Assembly: GCA_946122785.1 (NCBI GenBank)
Contig: CAMGYJ010000003.1
Coordinates: forward strand, 620,001-684,000
Reading direction: 5' to 3'
DNA length: 64,000 nt
Origin: Linum tenue
Lineage: Eukaryota; Streptophyta; Magnoliopsida; Malpighiales; Linaceae
Below, in pieces: positions 10,981 to 20,374 of the stretch (its first letter is position 1; each line of letters starts with the position of its first letter). The notes beneath the pieces were generated by a model that did not search any database, was not told the DNA's origin, and saw only the letters and a program-made list of their open reading frames with translations. The position numbers and the translations under genes are program-made.

Positions 10981-13900
10981 CACTACAAGAAAAATGAGCT
11001 ATAGTGACTAAATATTGAGACATATATTATATTTGTCTCTTAAAATGTAGTTTATATGACTAATATACTAATTGTCTCTATAAAGATAATTATATGTTTC
11101 TAAAAGTTTTTTATATACGACAAATGCATAATTTGTCTCTATAAATATTAGCTTATGCCGTTAGAATACATTATAGATGACAAATAGAAAATATGTCTCA
11201 ATAGATATTAGTATTTGTTTCTAGTATTGTTATTTTCTAACTTTCCCAATTTCATTTTTAACGAATTATTATGAACAACCTTCTATATTTTATCCATATA
11301 TTCTAGAGACAAATGATTAGCAGACATATACCACACGTTTAAGAAAAAATCAAGGTCCCTAATACATTAAAGTAACGCCACTTATCCCTTCCTTCTTTAC
11401 TTTATTTATTTTATTTATTTATCTATGAACTTCTTCTTTGTTGGTTAATTAAATTTTCTTTGACGTCAACAAAGTTTAAATACATGCGATGTCGTTTGGA
11501 AAAAAGGCTTATTGAAGCCTTATTATGTTAGTGATCAAATAACTCGTTCGGGCTCTTGGAAACTGGCGGGCTCTTGAAAACTTTGAAGAATTAAAAACTG
11601 AAAAAAGCAGCGGGAAAGACTTAAGGAAAACTTTCAAACTCAATCACCAAAAAAAACCCTAATAACTCCCGGCGGAGTCACGTCCCTCTGTCCATCTATT
11701 TTAATCCCGATAACAAGAGTCTCAAAGGAGGTAAACCAGAGAAGTGAAGAAGCCGCATCTTGTGGCTTAGTCGACTGAAATCCGAAGCCGCAGCAAAACA
11801 GGTATCGTTATTGATTGTCACACTCCAAGTAGTAAACTCATCAAAGCTAGTCTTTGATTCTAATCGGTTTAAATTTTTATAACAGATTATGACTCGTTCG
11901 AGATCTCATTCGATTCAAAGGGGGGTTCATGATTCTAATCAAAATCATGATAGTGTTATTCCGGGTAGGCTTATCTTGCTCTCGTCTATATTATCATCAA
12001 TGGCGTTGTCAATCTAATGAAACCTCCCTTTCATATGTTTTGCTTTACTGGGTTAGTTGTCGAATTCAATTACAGGCTTGATCTTTATTTGGTTTGGTTG
12101 CTTCGTGACCTGTCAACCATATATTATTGTTACTCTAATAATTGAGCAAGGGGCATTCTAATAAAACAAGAAGATGAATAAAGGTCATCACATTTATGAA
12201 TCATGAAGTCACAGCTTCTTTTTACGAGTAAACTGAAGATTTGCTTATATTTAGATTATACTTTTATCACAGCATCATCACAGGTCAAAAGAAAAAGAGG
12301 TACAACTAGGTGCAAGGAGATTTGGGCTTTATCGAAGGGAGAAAAGGTTCATGTTCGGATCAATAGATATGGCCAACCAGTTGGTAGCAAAGCTAAGAAA
12401 TTGGGCTACTTTTTGGGTACTTTAGCCAGAAACGGAGCCTATGCACCTCTCAGATATGCCGATTGGAGGAACATGCCCGCTCATTACAAAACTGAAATGT
12501 GGGATTTAGTACAGGTATGCGTATCCAGTCACTTATTAGATAATATCTTTAATTTCATTAGTTAGTCTAAACTGATTGTTGTTAATTTATATATAGGAAA
12601 AATTTGACATTGATCCATTAGTGGAACCATGGATAATGAGTTCCTTGGACAGCAAGTGGAGGAATTTCAAGAATAAAGTAAAAAATAGGTGGTTCGGGAA
12701 GAAAGAACGTGATGGAAGAGTACTCAATGATGATTGGACATGGCTCTTGGAATTTTGGAGTAGTAACAAAGCTGTGGTATGCCTCATATAATTAATTAGA
12801 TCCTCAGTTTGTTTTAATTAGTACGATTTTGGGTTTTTATCAATATAACATAGTATACTTGTTTACAATTATAGAGAAGGGAAATTGTGGCTAAGGAAAA
12901 CAGGAGCAAAGTGAAATCAGCACACACTTTGGGTACGAAAAGTTATGCTTGCAAGAGAGACGAAATGGTAATATAACTCACAATTTCTTTAGTGAATTGT
13001 ACAAAGAACTATATACTTTGAACTTAAATGCATTTTAAGTTATCATTTTTCATTTATGGATAACATTACAGGCAGAGTCTACACCTGATAAGGTAGAGCC
13101 AACTCCAGCTCAGGTTTATGTTGTTGCTCATGTGCGTAAGAACGGGACTCCATTGAATGCTCAAGTGGCCCAAGTTATTGTAAGTATTATATAATTGAGT
13201 ACATATATGCATAATCAATAATTTTAACACTGCACTTTTTATTAATCATGACATTAGTAGACAATGACTTCCAAAATGTACATATGCTTCTAGGAAAAAA
13301 TAAATGAGCCGTCTTGTCATGATAGTCCTGGATCGCATGATAGATTATCACAAGCACTCGGTGAAGACAAGTATAATCCTTCAAGAACATATGGATTAGG
13401 GGCATCTTTGGGAGTGAAGAATTCTCGTGTATCAATAATCAAGAAAGCATTAGAGGCACAAAGAAATGCTGAAGAGAAAGCAGAAAAGGTACAAGAGGAA
13501 TTGCATGAGGTTAGAGAAGGACAACAAAGAATCATGAGCTTGCTACAAAAACTTCATCCAAGTATGAGTATCAATGAAATGTTGGACTCAACAAACCAGG
13601 TAATTTTCTATTCTTAATCAAGCAAACTGCAATATTTTGAGATGGTTTTCATTTTGATAATCATATTCTTCTGAGTTATAGGAGCATCTAAATACTGGGT
13701 CACAAAGTAATGGAGATGGTATGAGTCCTGCTAGATATGAGGAAGAAGAGAACTTAGAGAGTGGTTCTTTCCTTCAATTGCTGCAACATACACCTATATC
13801 GAGATTGGAAAGTCAATCGAATGATGTAAATATCAATTTATTTATTTTCAATTGATAATGATTACTTTATAACTAGTTTAATTTACAATGTATATGTTTT

Positions 13901-15766
13901 GTTTCTGATTATATTAGGTCACACCAAATGATATTCTCAATACTTATCTGCCTCATCATCAAGGCTTATCTTCTAAAACAGGCACAACAGTTGCGAGAAA
14001 CAACTCTTCACAAATGGTATGACGTCTTTCTATCATTTGTTAACTTATACTTTTTGCTCAAGGACATTGCTTCTACCTAACTATGTTCTATTCATTCTAA
14101 TTTACATTCCTTCATATGATAATAATTATGGTCATGCAAAGTTAAGGGCTTTTATTAAACAAGTATAGATAGACAAACCGTGGAGTCAACCAAGCTTTTG
14201 ATTATACCACTAACTTGTTTCTTTTCTTCAGACTAATTTGTTTTGTTTGATTTTTATCCTTCTTGTTTGCTTTGGGACTAATGTATATTATTATCTTCAT
14301 AAATTATCATGCAGGTACAAAATAGGACATTCTCATTTTTGGATTATGCATTGAATTCTTCTCAAAATGTTGATTCCTCTAGTCAACAAAGAACTGAGCA
14401 AGTTTCTTCAGCTGCTGCAATTGGTCACGAGTCTCAGGTAAAACATAATTGATGAGAATCATGTTAGTTCCAACTTTTTCAGTGTTATTTCGATTGCATT
14501 TAAAATCTCAAAATTTTGAAATGTAGGAACTAGAATTTGTTATGATAAAGAGTTTGTTAAGTCCCGGCGTTGATGTAGCATATGCTAATATCCTAACTAA
14601 AGATCCAAAGGGTCGTGTGGCCGGGCAAGAGTTGGGTCGTGGTTTTTATGAAGTATTCGTTCAAGTCACGATTCATAGTGATGAACCTTTAGTACGACCG
14701 TATGGGAGCTATCAAACGATTGGAGATGTGATTGGAAGGAGTATTGCTTGGCCATCTTCCTTAGTAAGTTAACTGTATTTGCTAATCTGTTAGTAAAGTG
14801 TTGTATGAGAAATAAATCCTTAATTTTCCTTACTTTTCTTGCAACAGGTCACATCAACATCAAGAAATGGTCAAACAGTTTGAAGACTTTAGAACAATTT
14901 AGTTATGGCACGGGAATTAGTTTTAATAAGAGCATTAGTCTTTTGAAAGTTATTTTTGGTTGCTAGAATGACTTTACAGTACTAGCATATGAATTTTATT
15001 TTTGTTTCTTCCTACGACTTTGTTGGTATAAGGCTTATACAATTTCAATATTATGAAATTTAATTTCATGAATGATATTGTTTCAGTTTTTTAATTTTCA
15101 TATTTATTTATTCTATATTGTTTTCTGTTTAGATTCGGATTCAATAAATTGAAAAGAAAATTTGAAAATAAATTTATTTTTATACATATGTACTCATTAG
15201 AGACTAATACTAAGATATATAAAATATTATTAGAAATACATGTAATGCTCACACGAGACTCATCTCTCAAACAATTTATTTACACATATAAACAGTATTA
15301 GAGACAAAAGAATATGTCACCCAAGGGTTATTTAAACGCATATGTTAGTCTCAAAAGCTTCATTTCAGAATCAAATTTTTTTGTCTCCAAAAGTAACATT
15401 AGAAGCAGATAATTTTGTCTTACAAAATGTAGTTTACGACAGATATAAATGTTTCCATAAGCCAATTATAGAAACAAACATATTTATCTCCAATAGTCAT
15501 TTTAGAGACATATATTTGTGTCTTTAAAACGATATACAAAGACAGAATAACAGTAATCTAAAAGAGATAATAGAGACAAAAATAATTGTAGCAATATCTC
15601 TACTCAGCTACATATGATATCTGCATCTATATCAGTCTCTATAGGGCTATAGCAACAGCACTACTTGAGACAAATGCATAATTAGTATCTAAAGAGATAT
15701 AGAATCAAATAAGTGTATTGTAGAGACAAATTTCCTTTGTTTCTATAGACGATTTTTCTTGTAGTG
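10981..15766 (+). mobile_element. CACTA (En/Spm) transposon, complete, TSD TGC
   Basis: Both ends read CACTACAAGAAAAAT inward (10981-10995 and the complement at 15752-15766), and the element is flanked by the 3-bp duplication TGC (10978-10980, 15767-15769). The first and last 300-450 bases are studded with AGAGACAAAT / ATTTGTCTCT words in both orientations, the subterminal repeats that TNPA-type proteins bind. At 4786 bp it encodes one spliced gene (11889-14883); no TNPD-type (Transposase_21) catalytic transposase is seen. It is probably mobile only with help from another element. Confidence 0.92.
11889..14883 (+). CDS. CACTA TNPA-like protein (Transposase_24 plus TNP1 tail), 547 aa
   Basis: Eleven exons: 11889-11964, 12273-12514, 12597-12776, 12875-12967, 13072-13179, 13294-13599, 13682-13825, 13918-14016, 14315-14437, 14527-14763, 14848-14883. 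All introns are GT-AG, all but the first in phase 0, and the total is exactly 548 codons with stop. Residues about 27-200 match the plant Ptta/En/Spm domain (GTTRCKEIWALSKGEK, then GRNGAY-like and SSLDSKWRNFKNKVKNRWF). Residues about 280-320 form a Glu/Gln-rich coiled coil. The last 80 residues (DPKGRVAGQELG, TIGDVIG, IAWPSSLV) match the short TNP1/En/Spm domain. Proteins of this kind bind subterminal repeats and assist transposition; they are not the DDE catalyst. The frame is undamaged. Alternative use of the first acceptor would change about four residues. Confidence 0.85.
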
Positions 15767-15795
15767 TGCTCAACACGATCGCCAATTAGATGGCG

Positions 15796-15798
<3 letters not shown>

Positions 15799-15838
<40 letters not shown>
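15799..15838. repeat. (AT)n microsatellite, left of MITE
   Basis: About 20 uninterrupted AT units directly abutting the MITE that starts at 15839. Confidence 0.9.
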
Positions 15839-15840
<2 letters not shown>

Positions 15841-16240
15841 GGAGTTCTACGGTACCCATGGTAAAATCAAGGGTACCGCATACCCTAAGTATGAAAACGC
15901 TATTCAGACCATGAATTGACTTATCTTTCGGACATAATACTATACTCTAACCTTTAAAGATCGAAATCTAGATCTTAGTTCTCTAAATCTTGTACTCCAA
16001 GATCAATTTAATTAGAATAATAATCGACGATTATGATTCGTCCAAATAAAGGCAAAAAATGAATGCATCATCTTAGGGGTTTATAGTTTATAATTTAGAT
16101 AATTAGGAACTAGGGTTCATTCATTAAGGGTTAGGGTATAGTATCAGGTCCAAAAATCATGCTAATTCGAGATCAAGATAGCATTTTCAAACTCAAGGTA
16201 TGTGATACCCTGGATTTCGCCTGGGGTACCGTAGAAGGCA

Positions 16241-16242
<2 letters not shown>
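15839..16242. mobile_element. MITE inserted in a TA microsatellite
   Basis: The 404-bp element has imperfect inverted repeats of about 45 bases. Both ends share TTCTACGGTACCC, then GG..AAATC.AGGGTA.C.CATACC. It has no coding capacity. TA repeats flank both sides (15799-15838 and 16243-16280), so the duplication cannot be sized. This resembles the microsatellite-targeting behaviour described for Micron in rice, but I cannot assign the superfamily. Confidence 0.75.

Positions 16243-16280
<38 letters not shown>
16243..16280. repeat. (AT)n microsatellite, right of MITE
   Basis: About 19 AT units directly abutting the right end of the MITE. Confidence 0.9.
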
Positions 16281-16282
<2 letters not shown>

Positions 16283-16628
16283 GCTTGCTTTCGTGTGAGT
16301 TTTGCTGACTATATATTTTATGGAATATTCGCGAACCGATGAATTTTCTCGTCATGAAAATACATGATTGTATGATGATAAAGGAAAATTAAACACAACT
16401 TATACCACATTATCCAAGATGCATGCGGCCGTCCCATCTCTTTCACAATCCTGGCATATATATACAGTTCATTCGTGAAAACGTGCTCAGAGGATTGGAC
16501 GTCATCAGGGAGCGCGCTATGCGCTTTGTGGTGTTGGATGTGGACAAAACTGTCATCATGCATGTTCATCCAATAATCACAGAGCACCCAATACATGATC
16601 TGACGACGCCTAATCGTTATGAGCACGT

Positions 16629-16632
<4 letters not shown>
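16281..16632. other. Intergenic, unrecognised open frames
   Basis: About 90-100 codon frames are open on both strands over 16320-16630. Neither shows a family I recognise, and the plus-strand frame simply runs into the next microsatellite. I leave this as unexplained sequence. Confidence 0.3.

Positions 16633-16694
<62 letters not shown>
16633..16694. repeat. (AT)31 microsatellite
   Basis: Sixty-two bases of perfect alternating AT; likely highly polymorphic. Confidence 0.9.
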
Positions 16695-16697
<3 letters not shown>

Positions 16698-17845
16698 GAC
16701 ATTTGTGAGCATTTTAACAAAATTGGGAAAATAGCCATCATCGTCAAAAATTGCTGCACTATATAACAATAATGCAGAATAGAAAATGATAAAAAAAAGA
16801 AGTGATGTTGATCAATGACTAGAAATGGAAACCCTTTGCGATTGTGGCCAGTCATTCTTGATTAATCATGGCTAGACGATAGGAAAAGAGACCGAAGGGC
16901 AGTTGGAGTTGACAAGCCAAAGAACGTACGTAGAAGAAAAACTGTCTAGTTATATTTATATGGTGTGAAACTACAACACATGCTTCGATCCCCACAGTAG
17001 ATGTCTCCTTTCACTCATTGAGTTTGGTGAATGTGTAGTTCTTTTCTTGAATAACATCTACAAACTTCTATAAGGTTTTCTTGAAGTACATATGAGGTGT
17101 CAAAACTCGGAATAGGAAATAGTCATTGCTTGTATTAATCCAAAAATAAACATTGTTCAATATTACAAAATTAAAGTTTGAACAAATTTTTTTGCATACA
17201 ACATGAAATGATAATGGAACAATATGATCTTAAGTCAGGGGCATATTCTTCTAACCTTTCAACGCATTTTGCACGAACATTTAGTTTTAGTTTGAAAGTT
17301 TTGCTTGCTAGCCGCAATCGCAATTGATCGTTGGAAAGGGGTGTGCCGCAACACAATTAATTAGAGTGAATGAGTAAGTGATTATAAATTTATAACATGT
17401 CAATCTAGCTATATGCCCTAATGGCTCAATGATTAACAATTCATCAATTCCTTGGACAAAAGATTCATGGACTGCCAAGCTGTGATGTTCCCCAATTGAG
17501 ACATAAGGGAAGAACAAACCAAAGTGGGGATTCATGGAAACCCTAAATTAAAGAAATACAAAAAAAAAAAAAAAATTGGTTGAAAGAGGAAACAAAGAAT
17601 CCCCTTCATCCCTCCCTTTGCTTATTTTGTGGGGACCTCTCTCCTTTATTCAAAATCCACTCTTTTTTTGTGTATTTAAAGCAAGCCCAACTCCCACTCC
17701 TTAGCTCCCACACCTCTTCATCTCTCAAAGCTTGCAACTTGCAAAGATAGAGTTCATCAAGAGATAGATAGATTTCAAACCCATTTTCCCTTTTTTGATT
17801 TTGAACCCTTTTGCCATACAAGCACATACATACCAAAAGCCTCAA
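16695..17845. other. Intergenic and upstream region of the RGF-type gene
   Basis: No gene is seen. The last 200 bases are pyrimidine-rich with a TATTTAAAG box near 17672, about 170 bases before the start codon, which is a plausible promoter and 5' leader for the downstream gene. Confidence 0.4.
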
Positions 17846-18515
17846 ATGAAGCTTGCTTTGGTTGTCTCTCTTCTACTTCTTCTACCTTTCTTCCTTCAAC
17901 AAGCTCAAGGTAATCAATCTCATATTGCTGCACTTATATTTAACCACTTATATCTTAATGTGCATCCCACGATCGACAAGATGAAAATTTTGTGTTCTAA
18001 CAAGTTGTTTCTTGTTCTTATGTTATAGGGATTCGACCCGAGAAGGGATTTCTTGATCAACAAGCTCAAGGTAATCAATCTCATATTGCTGCACTTATAT
18101 TTAACCACTTATATCTTAATGTGCATCCCACGATCGACAAGATGAAAATTTTGTGTTCTAACAAGTTGTTTCTTGTTCTTATGTTATAGGGATTCGACCC
18201 GAGAAGGGATTTCTTGATCAACAACAGGAATCTGATAAGCTAGTGGTTGTGGTGGTGGAGAAGAAGAGCTCATCATCATCACCATCAATGGAGGAAAGAA
18301 GTAGTCCTAATGATCATGATAGTAATGGAAGAGTACTAGTAGTGGGAGAAGATGGAGTAGTTGTGTGCAAAGAAGGGCAGGAATGTAAAAATACAGGTAT
18401 TGATGAGATGAAGACAAGAACATCAGTTACAAAGAAACCATCTTCTTCTTCCTCGCATCATTGGCTTCATGAAGATTACTATGGACCCAGAAATCACAGA
18501 CCTAAACACCATTGA
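17846..18515 (+). CDS. RGF/GLV/CLEL precursor, alternative short form ending DYYGPRNHRPKHH, 143 aa
   Basis: If the donor at 18396 is not used, exon 3 reads on in frame to a TGA at 18513-18515 (exons 17846-17909, 18029-18070, 18190-18515; 144 codons with stop). The extra 40 residues end EDYYGPRNHRPKHH. Aligned to RGF peptides of the DY..P..H.P(K/R)HN pattern, it keeps D1, Y2, P5, H8, P10, K11 and H12, with a final His instead of Asn. Such a motif is unlikely to appear by chance at a frame end inside an intron. The form could arise by intron retention or by early polyadenylation. Because the two forms share their first 105 residues, they would be secreted from the same cells. Confidence 0.65.
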
Positions 18516-19293
18516 CGAGCATCTTATTAGCTACCTTAATTAGCCCTTTTGGCTAGTTAATTAACCCCTTAATTAGAATGATTCATTTCGTCAAATCAAA
18601 TCTCCCCCACCACCTCTCTTTCTAGTTAGATCTCTTTTTCTCCAATTGATTGATCGTCCAAAGTCAAATAGTTGAGCTAGCTAGCTAGTATTTGAAGCTC
18701 GCAAATGTACTAGAGAGATGAATCCATAAAAAGAGAGGAAAATTCGAATCTCTTGATCGTCAAAAAGATCCACACACAGTTATTTTTCATATGATTGTTT
18801 TTTTTATACGTGTTTCCAATTCAATTTTTCGTAGTGATTGTTGCTTTAAAACGATTTTTTTTTTTGTACGTAGGCTACGAGGGTATTATGAACGATGGAG
18901 AGCTCATCAACCATGGCGCCGATTCCACAAGTATAGGTGCCTCAAAGGTTGGTGACCAATGGCACTATTTCGAGTACTACTTAACTTTGTAATCTTATGT
19001 ATGCATGTACGGCAAAATACTTAAAGTGGGTTTATGATGAGTAAACATATGATTAACGTTGTAATTATCTTTCTTTCATTCTATAGAAAGATGGAGCCAC
19101 CACGAAAACCACCGGAGAAAGAGGCGACGACGGTGGCCCGGCGAAGAAGTTTCTGTCGGAAGCCCATTCCGATAGCAACCACCACGGCCATCATAATGAA
19201 GAGAACGTTAATGGCGAAGGCTACATGGATATGATGGATGTAGCTGAAATGGACTACTCAACGGCTCGAAGAAAACCTCCAATACACAACTAG
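17846..19293 (+). CDS. RGF/GLV/CLEL peptide-hormone precursor, spliced form ending DYSTARRKPPIHN, 197 aa
   Basis: Exons 17846-17909, 18029-18070, 18190-18396, 18874-18947, 19087-19293 give 198 codons with stop. Residues 1-21 are a signal peptide (MKLALVVSLLLLLPFF core). The middle is variable, Ser- and acid-rich, as in small secreted precursors. The C-terminus MDYSTARRKPPIHN matches the root meristem growth factor motif (sulfated DY, late PP.HN), the peptide perceived by RGI/RGFR receptor kinases in root meristem maintenance and gravitropism. The donor at 18396 is CAG|GTATTG and the 18873 acceptor follows a long T-tract. Exon 2 is a duplicated copy of the start of exon 3 (14 residues, GIRPEKGFLDQQAQ). 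There is no second signal-peptide exon between 18516 and 18873, so this end most simply uses the upstream first exon. Which isoform dominates cannot be seen. Confidence 0.75.
17896..18217 (+). repeat. Perfect 161-bp tandem duplication, two copies
   Basis: 17896-18056 and 18057-18217 are identical by eye. Each copy holds the end of an exon, the phase-1 intron and the beginning of the next exon, so the duplication creates a new 42-base exon with intact splice sites. It is either very recent, under gene conversion, or an assembly artefact. Confidence 0.9.
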
Positions 19294-20374
19294 CTATATA
19301 TAAACAGTTAATTTTTTGAAAGAGTAGTGTTGATCAATGATATATCAACCTCACTTCAAGAATTTTAATTGTTATATAGGAAAATTATAAATGTAGAAAT
19401 ATGGACAGTTATATTATTCCAATTTTTTTTTTTAATTTAGGCTTATTTATTTTAGTATAATAAGAAGCAGCAATATCGGGAAAAATTATAATGGTAGAAA
19501 TACATACATTAGAAATTCGATTGTTTTCTTATTTATGTAATTTCCTAATCTCATAGTGAAGCCCCTGATGTAAAATATCAAGTGAAAATTTTACTCCACG
19601 AGTGTTTCTATGACTCGATAATATATTTGTTGTTTGATATCACTGGATTAAAAGTATGGATTGTGAGCTCATAATGGAGATTAAGCTAGCGAACTTAGAA
19701 ATTCAAGGTGTGATAAAGGTCCAACAATAAGAATTGCATACAAATCTTTCTAAACTATGGTACTCGTGCATTCTTTAATTAACTATTATAATCAATCAAT
19801 CTAGACGATGCAAGTATATACTACAAACCCTATATACTATATGCCCTTTGTACTTGTATATACTTAAGCAGCCACCATTTGAAAAAAAAAATGAATCTAG
19901 AATTTCATATTCTAAACAATCCAGAATTATAACTCGCCCAATTATTGAAAAAAACAATATAAAAAAGCTTGACATTTGGTAACGATGATTGTTGACATTG
20001 TACTTTCTCTACATTCTCTACATTTTATAGGATAATAATTGAAATCTCTTGAGTCTAAAATCTATGATACATAAAGTTGGATAAAGTAGGAGTTTCTGCT
20101 GAATTTGTAGATTTCACAATATCATATGATCAAATTCCATTCCTGCATTCTTTTATTTCCATTTCCCAGAAGTTGCATTTTTATAACCCTAGAAAACATT
20201 GGGCCTTTTGCTGGTGGGCCCCCAACATGTTTTCACGTATTGAATGTTTTGGTGCAGAATGAGTGGTCATGTCCAAAACAATGGTGGGCTCTAAGTGTCT
20301 CCGCCCGTTGAGTCATTTTGATGTTTCAGTCTCCGATTGCTCAAACACACATTCATCAGCTGTAGATTCACTAG
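19294..20374. other. AT-rich intergenic, no gene seen
   Basis: 3' flank of the RGF-type gene and downstream flank of the minus-strand E2 pseudogene. No supported ORF or element. Confidence 0.45.

Noticed and set aside
16423..16698. Frame ending in a long Ile-Tyr repeat
   Set aside because: The tail is simply translated (AT)n; the remaining 70 residues match nothing I know.
18795..18992. Independent second RGF gene starting near 18.8 kb
   Set aside because: The hydrophobic stretch there is translated poly-T in a frame that does not lead into the hormone exon; the upstream signal exon fits in phase.
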